Shown in pieces: positions 8,582 to 17,222 of a stretch of 64,000 nt of DNA. The position numbers were made by a program, and so were the translations under genes. This stretch comes from Rhizobiales bacterium dw_265 (GTDB taxonomy: Bacteria; Pseudomonadota; Alphaproteobacteria; Micropepsales; Micropepsaceae), in the NCBI GenBank assembly GCA_018449595.1, contig JAAVUU010000008.1, positions 108,008 to 172,007 of the forward strand, read 5' to 3'. The notes beneath the pieces were generated by a model. It was not told the DNA's origin. It made no database searches and was given only the letters and a program-made list of their open reading frames with translations. Numbering within the stretch: the stretch's first letter is position 1; each line of letters starts with the position of its first letter.

Positions 8582-9604
8582 ATGTCCGGTTGCTGGAAAA
8601 ATATAGTTGGCGCTCTGCTCGTGATCGTTGTCGGTTCGACTGCCGCGTTCGGTGAGGATCTGACAGGTGCCGGCGGTACCGCGATTTTTCCGGTGCTGCA
8701 GATTTGGGCGCAAAAATATCAGCAGAAGACGGGCAACAAGGTGAACTACCAGGCGATCGGGTCTGGCGGCGGGATCAAGCAGATCGAGGCCAAAACCATC
8801 GACTTCGGAAATTCCGATAAGCCATTGATGCATGACGAGATTGCTAAGAATGGGCTGATTCAATTTCCGCAGGTGGTGATCTCGATTGTTCCGATCGTCA
8901 ATTTACCGGGCATCAAAGCCGGCGACCTAGTTCTCGATGGTGAGGTGTTGGCGAAGATTTTCCTCGGCGAGGTCACCCGCTGGAATGATCCCGCCCTGAC
9001 GAAGCTTAACCCCCGCATCAAGCTGCCAGACCTTGCGATCTTGACGGTTCATCGCTCGGACGGCTCGGGCACGACATTCAACTTTAGCAATTATTTGGGC
9101 AAGATAAGTCCGGAATGGCAAAGCAAGATCGGCGCCGATACAGCGGTGGAGTGGCCGAGCGGTATTGGCGGTAAGGGCAATGCTGGCGTCGCTGCCAGCG
9201 TGCAGCAGAGCACGGGGGCCATCGGCTATGTCGAATATGCCTATGCAAAACAGTCGAAACTGGCCTGGACCGACATGATCAATAGCGCCGGGCAGCGGGT
9301 AAAACCGACGATGGAGAGCTTTCAGGCCGCTGCGGGAAATGCCGATTTTTCCAAGGCGCAGGACTTCTATCTCATCCTCACCAATCAGCCCGGCGCCAAA
9401 AGCTGGCCGATCACGGCCGCGACCTACATGCTGCTGCGTGCCGACTACGACCCCGCCAAGAACAAGGCGATCCTCAAATTCCTGGATTACGCGCTGCATG
9501 ACGGCGCTGCCGACGCCACCAGCCTCGACTACGTGCCGTTCCCGGTCACGGTCGTGGAGCAGATCGAAGCCTCCTGGGCCCATACCCTGAAAGTGACCCC
9601 GTAG
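8582..9604 (+). CDS. pstS: Phosphate ABC transporter substrate-binding protein PstS
   Basis: The ATG at 8582 follows AGAGGGGAATC, a strong ribosome-binding site, and begins a Sec signal peptide (KNIVGALLVIVVGSTAAFG). The 340-residue protein has the PstS signature blocks: GAGGTAIFPVLQIWA, YQAIGSGGGIKQI, FGNSDKPL and TVHRSDGSGTTFNF, which form the phosphate-binding cleft. It acts in the periplasm with PstCAB, none of which are in the window. A TATAAT box lies at 8453-8458 and a small stem (GGAGCT/AGCTCC) near 8499-8514 in the leader. No clear Pho box was found. Only four bases separate it from the SLBB export gene, so the two share a transcript. Confidence 0.95.
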   Translation: MSGCWKNIVGALLVIVVGSTAAFGEDLTGAGGTAIFPVLQIWAQKYQQKTGNKVNYQAIGSGGGIKQIEAKTIDFGNSDKPLMHDEIAKNGLIQFPQVVISIVPIVNLPGIKAGDLVLDGEVLAKIFLGEVTRWNDPALTKLNPRIKLPDLAILTVHRSDGSGTTFNFSNYLGKISPEWQSKIGADTAVEWPSGIGGKGNAGVAASVQQSTGAIGYVEYAYAKQSKLAWTDMINSAGQRVKPTMESFQAAAGNADFSKAQDFYLILTNQPGAKSWPITAATYMLLRADYDPAKNKAILKFLDYALHDGAADATSLDYVPFPVTVVEQIEASWAHTLKVTP

Positions 9605-9608
9605 CACG

Positions 9609-12600
9609 ATGTCACTACATTATCTCGCGATGGCCTCACGGTTTCACAACTGGAGGGCCGCTCGCCGCGTCCTGGCGTTTCATCATTCTCAACCGGCGAA
9701 TCTGACCCCGAACGTACAACCTCACGTTCCGGTCGCCGTACTTGGGCGGCGGTTTGCCTTCGCCGCCGCCCATTCTTATTTCCGGGCCGTGGCGACGGTT
9801 GCGAGGCCACGCGCGCGCGGCCTTCTTGTTGCTTTTGCTGTTCTGGTTGCTTTGAGCCTGATCTTCTCCAATGCGGGAATGGCGCAGACCGGCGGAACAG
9901 ATCCCCTGTCGGCGTTGCGTTCGATGGGCGGCAGTTCCGGCGGCATTGGCAGCATTTTGAGTGGGGTTGGCGGCAACAGTGTCGACACCACCGCGAGCGG
10001 TCCCCAGAGCCAGACGTTGCAGCCGCAGTTCACGTCTCCGAGGCTCCAGCCGCCGTCGCGGCTGGAACAAATACTGTCGGGCCGCGCCGGAATCCGGCTG
10101 ACCCAGTTCGGCTATGACCAGTTCGGCGTCGGCCGCCAGGTGCAGGTGCCCGAGACCGGCGCCGTCGCCGACGATTACATCCTGGGGCCGGGCGACCAGC
10201 TCACCATCACCCTCAGGGGCCAGGAAAACACCGACGTCCGTACCACCGTGGACCGAGACGGCCGGGTGGTGCTGCCGCGCATGGCGCCGATTGCCGCCAC
10301 CGGCCGAACCTTTGGCACCTTCGTCAAAGATGTTGATCGCGCGGTTTCCAGCGCCTATGTCGCCACCAACGCGACAGTCTCGCTGGGGCGGGTCCGCCAG
10401 GTCAGCGTGCTGGTCTCAGGCGAAGTCATGATGCCTGGAGTCCGCCTGGTCACGGGTCTCTCATCCGTGATTGATGCCGTCCTGCTCTCCGGTGGCATCA
10501 AGAAGACCGGCTCGCTGCGTGATGTCCGCATCCTGCGCGGCGGCCGCGAGATCGCCATCGATCTCTACAGCGCGCTCAATGGCGCGGGCAACTCGGCCGC
10601 CACAAGGCTGGCCGATGGCGACCGCATCCTGGTCCCGCCACTGGGGGCCACCGCCGCCATCGCCGGCCTGGTGCGCCGGCCCGGCATCTACGAACTGCCG
10701 CCTCACGGCAAGAACATCTCCGCCCAGGCCCTGCTGGGTCTGGCGGGCGGGCAGGAAGTGCAGGGGCGCTACCGCTTCTCGCTGCAACGCATCGACAGCG
10801 ACGGCCATCTCACCCTGGTCGCGCTCCAGAACCTCAATACCCCCGTCCACGACAGCGAGATCCTGCGCATCGAACTGAACGGCGACCGGGCGCAGGACCA
10901 GGCCACGCTGTCCGGCGCCACAGGACTCTCCGGCAATTACGCCGTAGCCCAGGGCTCAAAACTGTCCGACATCCTGCGCTCGCCCGGCGCCCTGGGGGCC
11001 AATCCCTACACCCTGTTCGGCCTGATCGTCCGCACCAACCCCCAGACCCTGCAGCGCTCGCTGTTGCCCTTCACCCCGGCCGCGGTGATGCGGGGGGCGG
11101 AGGACATCTCGCTGCAAAGCAACGATGTCGTGCGCCCGATCAGCCTGGGCGAGGCCGAACTGCTCTCCTACATCGTCAAGACCTATCTCGATAAGCTCAA
11201 TTACGACCAGAACCGGGTGCGCAACCCGCTGGACACCACCCGCGCCGATGCCGCCGCCGCGATGCAGGCCGCCAGCGGCGGCGCCGCCGCCGCCGCGGCG
11301 GGGCAACTCGCCGGCAACAACTCGGTGTCGCCCAATAACCCCTTCGGCCTGCAGCCGGGCCAGCTTGAGTCTGACAACTTCAATCTGGACGACTTCAGCG
11401 GCGTGCCCACCGACCTGCAGCGCTCCGACATCGTCGCCCTCTTGAACGTGGCCGCGCCCGGCACTCCCTTCGCCGACCAGCGCGAAGCGGCCTACCAGCA
11501 AGCCCTGGCCACGGCGACCAGCGGTCCCAACGCCGCGTCCTCGCCCGCCCAAATGGCCCAGGCTCAGCAATCCGCCCTGGCGATGGCGCAAACCGGAGTG
11601 GTGGCAACCGACGCCATCAGCGGCGGCTACTCCGCCTATCCGATGGGGGCGGGTCAGTACCGCAACCAGGGTGGCCCCAACGAGATGTCCAGCCTGAACG
11701 GCTTTGGGGGCCTGAACAGCGGGCAGGGTGGTTCCATGACCAATGGCCCCGCCGTCCCGGCGTTTCCGAACCAACCACCCAATGCCAATTTTGAGGATCA
11801 GCCGTCCACCCCCGGCTCCTATGCCAGCAATCAGGAAGTCCACACCTTCGGCCAGCTTGTCCGCCAACTGGGCATCGATCCCCTGGTGCTGGTCAACTTC
11901 CTGATCGACTATCGGATCAAGCTGGACGGCGCCGTGCGCGGCCCGGGTACTTACTTTGTCGGCGGCAGCGCCACCCTCCAGGATGTGGTCGAGGCTGCCG
12001 GCGGCACCGTCAAATGGGCCGACGAGAGCGGTGTCGAACTCCTCAGCACCGCCACCGACACCGCCGCGGGCAGCTCGGAGTCGCAGGATCAAATCCTGCC
12101 CCTGCACAAAGGCACCCTGGCCAGCTACGTCGTGCGCCCCAGGGACTACTTCCACTTCAACAAGGTCTACAGCCAGACCGGCATCGGCTCCATCACGGTC
12201 CAGGGCGAAGTGCGTTTCCCCGGCAATTATCCCCTGGTGCGCGGCGAGCATCTGTCCGAGGTTCTCATGAAGGTCGGAGGCCTGACCCCCACCGCCTATC
12301 CCTCCGGCACCGTCTTCCTGCGCCGCTCCGCGGCCAAGGTGGAGCAGGACGGCTACAACCGCGCCGCCGACCAGATCCAGACCCAGTTGCTGGCCGGCAT
12401 GGCGCGGGTCGGCAACGACAAGATCCCGGCCGAGACCTTCACCGCCATGCAGGCCTTCGTAACCCAGCTGCGAACCCAGAAGGCGCTCGGCCGCATCACG
12501 ACGGTCGCCGACCCCAGCGTTCTTGCGGCCAATCCGGCGCTCGACCCGCTGCTGGAGGCCGGCGATGTGGTGTTCATCCCGCAGCGGCCCTCCACCGTGG

Positions 12601-12926
12601 CGGTCCTGGGTGAGGTCATGCAGCCGGGCAGCTATAGCTATCGGCCAGGCATGAGCGTGGCCGACTTCATCAAGGAAGCCGGCGGGGATGCCCAGTTCTC
12701 CGACGACGACATGATATTTGTGGTGGACCCGGACGGCCGGGCACACCGCATCGAGTCCTCCTGGTTCTCCTACGATGCGCCCAAGCTGCGTCCCGGCAGT
12801 TCCATCGTGGTGCCGCGCAACCTCACCCCCATCGACACCCGACAGATGATCCTGGACGTGACCGGGATCTTCAGCTCCCTCGCCGTGGCGCTCGCATCCC
12901 TCGCCGTCATCAGCAGCAACAATTGA
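9609..12926 (+). CDS. Very large multi-SLBB polysaccharide export protein
   Basis: The protein has 1105 residues, about three times a normal Wza-type exporter. A hydrophobic signal (LLVAFAVLVALSLIFSNAG) lies about 70-90 residues in, so the real start may be the in-frame GTG at 9789. The Poly_export domain (DDYILGPGDQLTITLRGQE) is near residue 190. Several SLBB segments follow (VSVLVSGEVMMPGV; AGLVRRPGIYELP; LDGAVRGPGTYFVGG; ITVQGEVRFPGNYPL; VAVLGEVMQPGSYSY), separated by an Ala/Gln/Asn/Gly-rich linker around residues 540-740. A C-terminal hydrophobic stretch (FSSLAVALASLAVIS) may be an anchor. It should act in the periplasm and outer membrane in exopolysaccharide export. Its co-transcription with pstS is unusual. 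Confidence 0.93.
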   Translation: MSLHYLAMASRFHNWRAARRVLAFHHSQPANLTPNVQPHVPVAVLGRRFAFAAAHSYFRAVATVARPRARGLLVAFAVLVALSLIFSNAGMAQTGGTDPLSALRSMGGSSGGIGSILSGVGGNSVDTTASGPQSQTLQPQFTSPRLQPPSRLEQILSGRAGIRLTQFGYDQFGVGRQVQVPETGAVADDYILGPGDQLTITLRGQENTDVRTTVDRDGRVVLPRMAPIAATGRTFGTFVKDVDRAVSSAYVATNATVSLGRVRQVSVLVSGEVMMPGVRLVTGLSSVIDAVLLSGGIKKTGSLRDVRILRGGREIAIDLYSALNGAGNSAATRLADGDRILVPPLGATAAIAGLVRRPGIYELPPHGKNISAQALLGLAGGQEVQGRYRFSLQRIDSDGHLTLVALQNLNTPVHDSEILRIELNGDRAQDQATLSGATGLSGNYAVAQGSKLSDILRSPGALGANPYTLFGLIVRTNPQTLQRSLLPFTPAAVMRGAEDISLQSNDVVRPISLGEAELLSYIVKTYLDKLNYDQNRVRNPLDTTRADAAAAMQAASGGAAAAAAGQLAGNNSVSPNNPFGLQPGQLESDNFNLDDFSGVPTDLQRSDIVALLNVAAPGTPFADQREAAYQQALATATSGPNAASSPAQMAQAQQSALAMAQTGVVATDAISGGYSAYPMGAGQYRNQGGPNEMSSLNGFGGLNSGQGGSMTNGPAVPAFPNQPPNANFEDQPSTPGSYASNQEVHTFGQLVRQLGIDPLVLVNFLIDYRIKLDGAVRGPGTYFVGGSATLQDVVEAAGGTVKWADESGVELLSTATDTAAGSSESQDQILPLHKGTLASYVVRPRDYFHFNKVYSQTGIGSITVQGEVRFPGNYPLVRGEHLSEVLMKVGGLTPTAYPSGTVFLRRSAAKVEQDGYNRAADQIQTQLLAGMARVGNDKIPAETFTAMQAFVTQLRTQKALGRITTVADPSVLAANPALDPLLEAGDVVFIPQRPSTVAVLGEVMQPGSYSYRPGMSVADFIKEAGGDAQFSDDDMIFVVDPDGRAHRIESSWFSYDAPKLRPGSSIVVPRNLTPIDTRQMILDVTGIFSSLAVALASLAVISSNN

Positions 12927-12938
12927 TAGTCACCAGAC

Positions 12939-13115
12939 ATGCGCATCACCATCACGCAGTCCCGCAGCCGCATCATGGATCTCATCCGGCGGGCGCAGGG
13001 CGGCGAGGAGATCGTGCTGACCTACAAGGGCGTGGCGGTGGCCCGCCTGGTCGCGATTACGGAGCCGGGGAGCAGCGGCAACACAGCCGATAAACATGGG
13101 CGAGATTGCCCGTAG
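12939..13115 (+). CDS. Phd/YefM-type antitoxin-like protein, no toxin partner
   Basis: This 58-residue frame starts 12 bases after the SLBB gene stop. It reads MRITITQSRSRIMDLIRRAQ, then GGEEIVLTYKGVAVARLVAI, the N-terminal DNA-binding half of Phd/YefM antitoxins (the family pattern is ...L..L...A..GE.V.IT..G.P.A.L). The usual C-terminal toxin-binding region is missing; the tail is a short Gly/Ser-rich stretch ending in CP. No PIN, Doc or RelE partner follows, as the next gene is LysR. It is either a solitary regulator or a decayed toxin-antitoxin remnant. Confidence 0.65.
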   Translation: MRITITQSRSRIMDLIRRAQGGEEIVLTYKGVAVARLVAITEPGSSGNTADKHGRDCP

Positions 13116-13208
13116 CAGATCGCGGTGCCGCTAGGGGTGTGGCACCAGAATTGACGTCGTGAAGCGCGTTGCGAGTTGCTTATCGCAAAAAACAAAAATC
13201 GGGACGGA

Positions 13209-14111
13209 ATGCGCCATAGGGCACTCGACATCGAAGCGCTTACCTATCTGACCATGGTGGCACAGGTCGGCAAGATCAGCCGCGCCGCCAAGATTATTGG
13301 CGTGGAAGCTGCCCGTGTCAGCCGCAAGATTTCGGCGGTCGAAAACGAACTGGGCGTGACCATCTTCGAGCGGGGTAATTTTGGCGCTCGCTCCACTGCG
13401 GCTGGGGAAGCGGTGCTGGTCCATGTGCGCCGGATGATGGCCGAACTCGAAGCCGTCAAGACCAGCGGCAAAACCGGCGGCACCGGCCAGACAGGACAGA
13501 TCCGGCTGGGACTCCGGATGCCGCCTGTGGGCGAACCCATGAAGTCCCTCCTGCAAGCCTGGCGGAAACGCTTTCCGAAGGTGGAACTGGAGCTGCATGA
13601 GACCCGCGAGCGCGACATCGCGGTGGCGATGGAAGACCGCCGCCTGGACCTTGCCCTGATGACCAGGCACACGCTCTGGCCGCGGGCGGCCAGCGTGCCG
13701 GTCTACCGCGAACGGCTGTTGCTGGCGTTGCCGGAAGACCATCGGCTGCTACGGCGCCGGTCGATCAACTGGGGGATGCTGCGCTATGAGACCTTCCTGG
13801 TGCAAGGCTGGGAGGACAGTCAGACGGCGCGGGAGTTCTTCTCCTCCTTCCTGGGCAGCGGCGTGCGCTATCAGTCCCATGCCGCCAGCAAGCAGTCGGT
13901 GCTGGCCCTGGTGGCGGCGGGCTATGGCGCGACCCTTGTGACCAAAAGCCAGGCGGAGGTCGGGATTCCCGGCGTTGTGATCCGGCCGATCGCGGAGAAG
14001 AACGCTTGGGTCGCGGTGGATTTGGCCTGGGTGCCGGAGAATGAGGAGCCTGCGGTCGGCCGCTTCGTGGCTTTCATGCGCGACGAGGCGCTTTCACGAA
14101 AGCTTGTCTGA
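13209..14111 (+). CDS. LysR family transcriptional regulator
   Basis: The 300-residue protein has an N-terminal winged helix-turn-helix (IEALTYLTMVAQVGKISRAA, then VSRKISAVENELGVTIFER, about residues 7-55). A LysR substrate-binding domain follows (GQIRLGLRMPP onward). The ATG at 13209 preceded by GGGACGGA is preferred over a TTG at 13176. LysR genes in this position, convergent with the DUF2274 end of the trb operon, are a regular feature of alphaproteobacterial ICEs and are thought to control transfer. Its last 18 bases overlap the DUF2274 gene. Confidence 0.9.
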   Translation: MRHRALDIEALTYLTMVAQVGKISRAAKIIGVEAARVSRKISAVENELGVTIFERGNFGARSTAAGEAVLVHVRRMMAELEAVKTSGKTGGTGQTGQIRLGLRMPPVGEPMKSLLQAWRKRFPKVELELHETRERDIAVAMEDRRLDLALMTRHTLWPRAASVPVYRERLLLALPEDHRLLRRRSINWGMLRYETFLVQGWEDSQTAREFFSSFLGSGVRYQSHAASKQSVLALVAAGYGATLVTKSQAEVGIPGVVIRPIAEKNAWVAVDLAWVPENEEPAVGRFVAFMRDEALSRKLV

Positions 14112-14342
14112 CGGAACTTGCGCCTCGCCCTCACGCCGCAGCTTGGCAAAGCCGCGGTCGGTGGTGATGAAATGTTCGAGCATGGCTGGGATCAGCTTGT
14201 CGGGCGTGAGCGCGGGCCGTTTCGTCTCCCGGGCCAGGGTGGCGCCGTATTTCTCGATGTCGCGATAGAGCGGGGCCGGCAGCCGGATGGTGACACGCAC
14301 CGGCTTGTCGGTTTCGATGGCGCCGAGTTTGAGCTTGGTCAC
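14094..14342 (-). CDS. DUF2274 domain protein
   Basis: An 82-residue protein with the DUF2274 pattern: VRVTIRLPAPLYRDIEKYG near residues 16-34 and LIPAMLEHFITTDRGFAKLR at 50-70. The N-terminal part looks like a ribbon-helix-helix strand and helix, so DNA binding is possible. It overlaps trbI by four bases as the last gene of the trb operon. Function is unknown in all known elements. Confidence 0.88.
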   Translation of the reverse strand: MTKLKLGAIETDKPVRVTIRLPAPLYRDIEKYGATLARETKRPALTPDKLIPAMLEHFITTDRGFAKLRREGEAQVPSDKLS

Positions 14343-15559
14343 CGTCTGGCTTCCTCCTGCTGATAGGGCGCCAGGATCAAGTCCTGGTCGACCGAGACGG
14401 TGACGGGCAGGCCGAAGCGCTCTGTCAGGGTAGGCTGAATATTGAGATTGCGCTCGACGATCTGCTCACCGGCCTGATTGATGCTCTGCGAGGCGCCTGA
14501 ACGGATCGCTTGCGCCAGGTTGTTCTCCGTATCCGATGTTCCGGCTTCGGCGCCGACGCTGAGGACGGTGGAGAGGACAGCGGCTTTGAAGATGGAACCC
14601 CAATGCTCGTCCACGCCGTCTTCGAGGCCGGCATAGCCCTCGCCGTCGGCGCCTGGCAGGTGGCCGAGGCTGATCGAATTGCCGTTCGGGAAGATCAGCC
14701 GGGTCCAGATCATCTGCATCCGGGTCTGGCCGAATGAGACCTGGCTCGAATACTTGCCCTGGAGCATCGCGCCCTGGGGGATAAGGAGATAGCGCCCAGT
14801 GGGACTGTCATAGATGTTCTCGGTCACCTGGGCATGAACGTCGCCCGGCAGGTCCGACTTGATCCCGTTGGCGAGGGCGGCGTTGATGACCCATCCGGCC
14901 TGGATGATATAGGGCGAGGCCGGATGCTGGATGCGTGCCGGGCTTACGGTCTCGGTGTTGGGCGTGCTGTTGGCGAAGGCGATCTTCTGCGCCTGCATGT
15001 TCTCGGTGTCGGTGGGATCGCTCGACACCGGATTGACCGGGACAACTCCCGGTGCTGCGGTGGCAGGAGGCGGCGCTGGAGCCGTAGCGGCGGTGTTGGC
15101 GGCCGCAAAAAGATGGCTGGTCCGGGCGGCATCGCGCTCCTGGGCAAGGCGCTGCTGCTCGGGTGTCGCCGCCGCCGCGGCGGGCGGCGCGACGCCGGCT
15201 TTGAGCATGGGCTTGCCCAGATCGCCCGGCAGGGGTGGTCCCAGCTTGGGGGCGGCCTGCGCCAGTTGCGCATAATCCTTCGGGGCGCTGGCGAGCACGT
15301 CCGGAAGCGTGTCGCCCGCGACATGGACTTGGTCGGTTGCCGTCGACGGCTTATGGGGCCAGAGCGCAACCGCCAGGGCAAACGCGACGCCAGCGGATGC
15401 GATGGAAGCCAAGCCCACCAGCACCCGCCGGGACAGCCGGGTGACTGGCGGACGGGCGGGATGGAGGCGCATTTCCCGCGCCGGGGGCGCCGGGGGAATT
15501 GTCGAGTCCCGAGCCGGCGGTTCCTGTTGGGGGCCGGGTGTATCGGTGGGATCGCTCAT
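14339..15559 (-). CDS. trbI: Conjugal transfer protein TrbI (VirB10-like)
   Basis: This 406-residue protein has a Pro-rich cytoplasmic N-terminus and one membrane helix near residues 47-67 (VLVGLASIASAGVAFALAVAL). A long Pro/Ala-rich periplasmic linker leads to the C-terminal VirB10 beta-barrel domain (YIIQAGWVINAALANGIKSD; RYLLIPQGAMLQGKY; MIWTRLIFPNGNSISLG). VirB10/TrbI spans both membranes and transmits ATP-driven signals in the type IV secretion core complex. It overlaps trbG and DUF2274 by four bases each. Confidence 0.95.
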   Translation of the reverse strand: MSDPTDTPGPQQEPPARDSTIPPAPPAREMRLHPARPPVTRLSRRVLVGLASIASAGVAFALAVALWPHKPSTATDQVHVAGDTLPDVLASAPKDYAQLAQAAPKLGPPLPGDLGKPMLKAGVAPPAAAAATPEQQRLAQERDAARTSHLFAAANTAATAPAPPPATAAPGVVPVNPVSSDPTDTENMQAQKIAFANSTPNTETVSPARIQHPASPYIIQAGWVINAALANGIKSDLPGDVHAQVTENIYDSPTGRYLLIPQGAMLQGKYSSQVSFGQTRMQMIWTRLIFPNGNSISLGHLPGADGEGYAGLEDGVDEHWGSIFKAAVLSTVLSVGAEAGTSDTENNLAQAIRSGASQSINQAGEQIVERNLNIQPTLTERFGLPVTVSVDQDLILAPYQQEEARR

Positions 15560-16542
15560 TTCCTCTTCTCCGCGTCGGTGCGGACGATGCGAACGATCTG
15601 TTGCGGGTCGGTCCCCAGCCGCAGTTCTGCGGCGGCGAACAGATTGTCCACGATCATGAAGTTGCCGCTGACGCGGTAGCGCGGAATTTCGTCATTGCCC
15701 TGGCTGCCGATCACAATCAGCGGCGGCATCTCGCCCTGGGCGATGCCGGTGGGGAACTGGATGAAGACCTGCTTGCCATTGTCGAGCGCGCGCAGGGGTT
15801 TCCAGGGTGGATCGTCCCCCTGGATCGCGTAGCGATAGGATATCTTGGTAAGATCAATGTCCGTGACGATGGGCGTGACCTGTTCGGCCGCGCTGTTCTG
15901 GACGTGCAGCGCGATCAGCTCGTCCTGCGGATAGTTGAACGAGACCGAGGCCATGTAGGTCTTCTCCACGGCGCGCAATTCCAGATGATAGGTACGCCGG
16001 TCGGTGTTGATGACCAGGTTGGTCGTGAAGCCCGCCTGGGTGGGCTTGAGCAGGATGTGAATGCGCTTGGCGGCGCCGGTGCCGCTCTCGGTATTGCCGA
16101 TGACCCAGCGCACGGTATCGCCTGCGGCGACGGGACCGGACCCGACAAGCTGTTCGCCGGGCTGAAGGGCCACATCCGTGACTTCGCCTGGGGCGGCATA
16201 GATTTGGTAGAGCGCGCCATCCGAGAAGGGATAGACCTGCACGGCGTTGAGGAAACCGGCACGGGTCGGTTGCAGCCGGGCGGCATGATTGGCCTGGGCG
16301 ACCCGCGTTTGAGGGTTGGGCGCCTCCTTGGGGAGATCGGCCAGCGCCGGCAGGGGCTTGAGCTGGTCCAGCAGCGGCAGAAGCTTGGGCACCTCGACGA
16401 CCTGGACCTGCTTGGGCGGCTCCGGCGTCATGAGGGCCGGTTTTGGGGTGTCGTCATAGTGAATCGCCGGCGGCTTCCAAGTGGAACAGCCGGCCAGCGA
16501 GGCCGACAGCAAGAGCGCCGCGGTAAGGGGAAGTTTGTGCAT
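15556..16542 (-). CDS. trbG: Conjugal transfer protein TrbG (VirB9-like)
   Basis: The ATG at 16542 overlaps the TAA of trbF by one base. The 328-residue protein begins with a lipoprotein signal (LTAALLLSASLAGCS, lipobox LAGC), followed by a Pro-rich segment. The VirB9 domain includes VQVYPFSDGALYQIYAAPG, TSYNYP-like VSFNYPQDELIAL, and the C-terminal block FMIVDNLFAAAELRLG that contacts the outer-membrane ring. It belongs to the T4SS core complex. Confidence 0.95.
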   Translation of the reverse strand: MHKLPLTAALLLSASLAGCSTWKPPAIHYDDTPKPALMTPEPPKQVQVVEVPKLLPLLDQLKPLPALADLPKEAPNPQTRVAQANHAARLQPTRAGFLNAVQVYPFSDGALYQIYAAPGEVTDVALQPGEQLVGSGPVAAGDTVRWVIGNTESGTGAAKRIHILLKPTQAGFTTNLVINTDRRTYHLELRAVEKTYMASVSFNYPQDELIALHVQNSAAEQVTPIVTDIDLTKISYRYAIQGDDPPWKPLRALDNGKQVFIQFPTGIAQGEMPPLIVIGSQGNDEIPRYRVSGNFMIVDNLFAAAELRLGTDPQQIVRIVRTDAEKRK

Positions 16543-17222
16543 TAGCCTAGCTCCTTGGACCAATTGAAGGCGTGGACGTAAATGCCGAGCGGATTGGCGG
16601 TGATCGTCGGCTGATCGCTCGGCGCAGCGACGACGATGGTGAGAATGGCGCTCCAATGCTCGGTCGCGGCCAGGGCGCCGTCGACGAAGTGATGCTCGAC
16701 CCATTCGATGCGGAAACTGTCATCGGAGGCGCGGATCACGCTCGACACATCGACCGCCACCTGCTCGTGCTGCCCCTTGGTGAAGGGATCGGCGTGCTGG
16801 ACATAGTCGTTGAGCGCGAGCCGGCCCTTGTCGTCGGCGAATTTGTAGGCTTCGAGCCAGTTGCCCTGTTGCACGACGCGATCGGTGGGAATGGTGCGTA
16901 CCCACTTGATGAAGTGCCACAGATACCAGGCGATCTGCGGGTCGGTCGGCCGATAGTCGGAGGTTGCCGGCGCGACGGCCCGGGCCTCGCCGAGCTTGTC
17001 GATCTCGACCACCCAAGGCTTGACGGTGCCGCGTTCCACTTGCCAGGTCAGCGCCGCGCCCAGGCCGGCGTTCACCGCGATCATCGCCATGAGCGCTAGC
17101 CAGCTATTGCGCGCAAGGACGTAGACGGAGCCAAAGCGGCCGTCCCATTCCTGGCGCGCGGCGCGATGGCGGGTCTCCGGCTGTGGCGTGTCGCCGTAAC
17201 GGACAGTGGATCGCGAAAACAT
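16542..17222 (-). CDS. trbF: Conjugal transfer protein TrbF (VirB8-like)
   Basis: This 226-residue bitopic inner-membrane protein has a cytoplasmic N-terminus and one transmembrane helix at about residues 42-62 (SWLALMAMIAVNAGLGAALTW). The VirB8 periplasmic fold follows (PTDPQIAWYLWHFIKWVRTI, then DYVQHADPF). VirB8 nucleates T4SS assembly. It follows trbL with no gap. Confidence 0.95.
   Translation of the reverse strand: MFSRSTVRYGDTPQPETRHRAARQEWDGRFGSVYVLARNSWLALMAMIAVNAGLGAALTWQVERGTVKPWVVEIDKLGEARAVAPATSDYRPTDPQIAWYLWHFIKWVRTIPTDRVVQQGNWLEAYKFADDKGRLALNDYVQHADPFTKGQHEQVAVDVSSVIRASDDSFRIEWVEHHFVDGALAATEHWSAILTIVVAAPSDQPTITANPLGIYVHAFNWSKELG

Noticed and set aside
10956..12746. 596-codon open frame antisense to the SLBB gene
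   Set aside because: It mirrors the high-GC codon positions of the SLBB gene, has Gly/His/Arg-rich composition and no domain.
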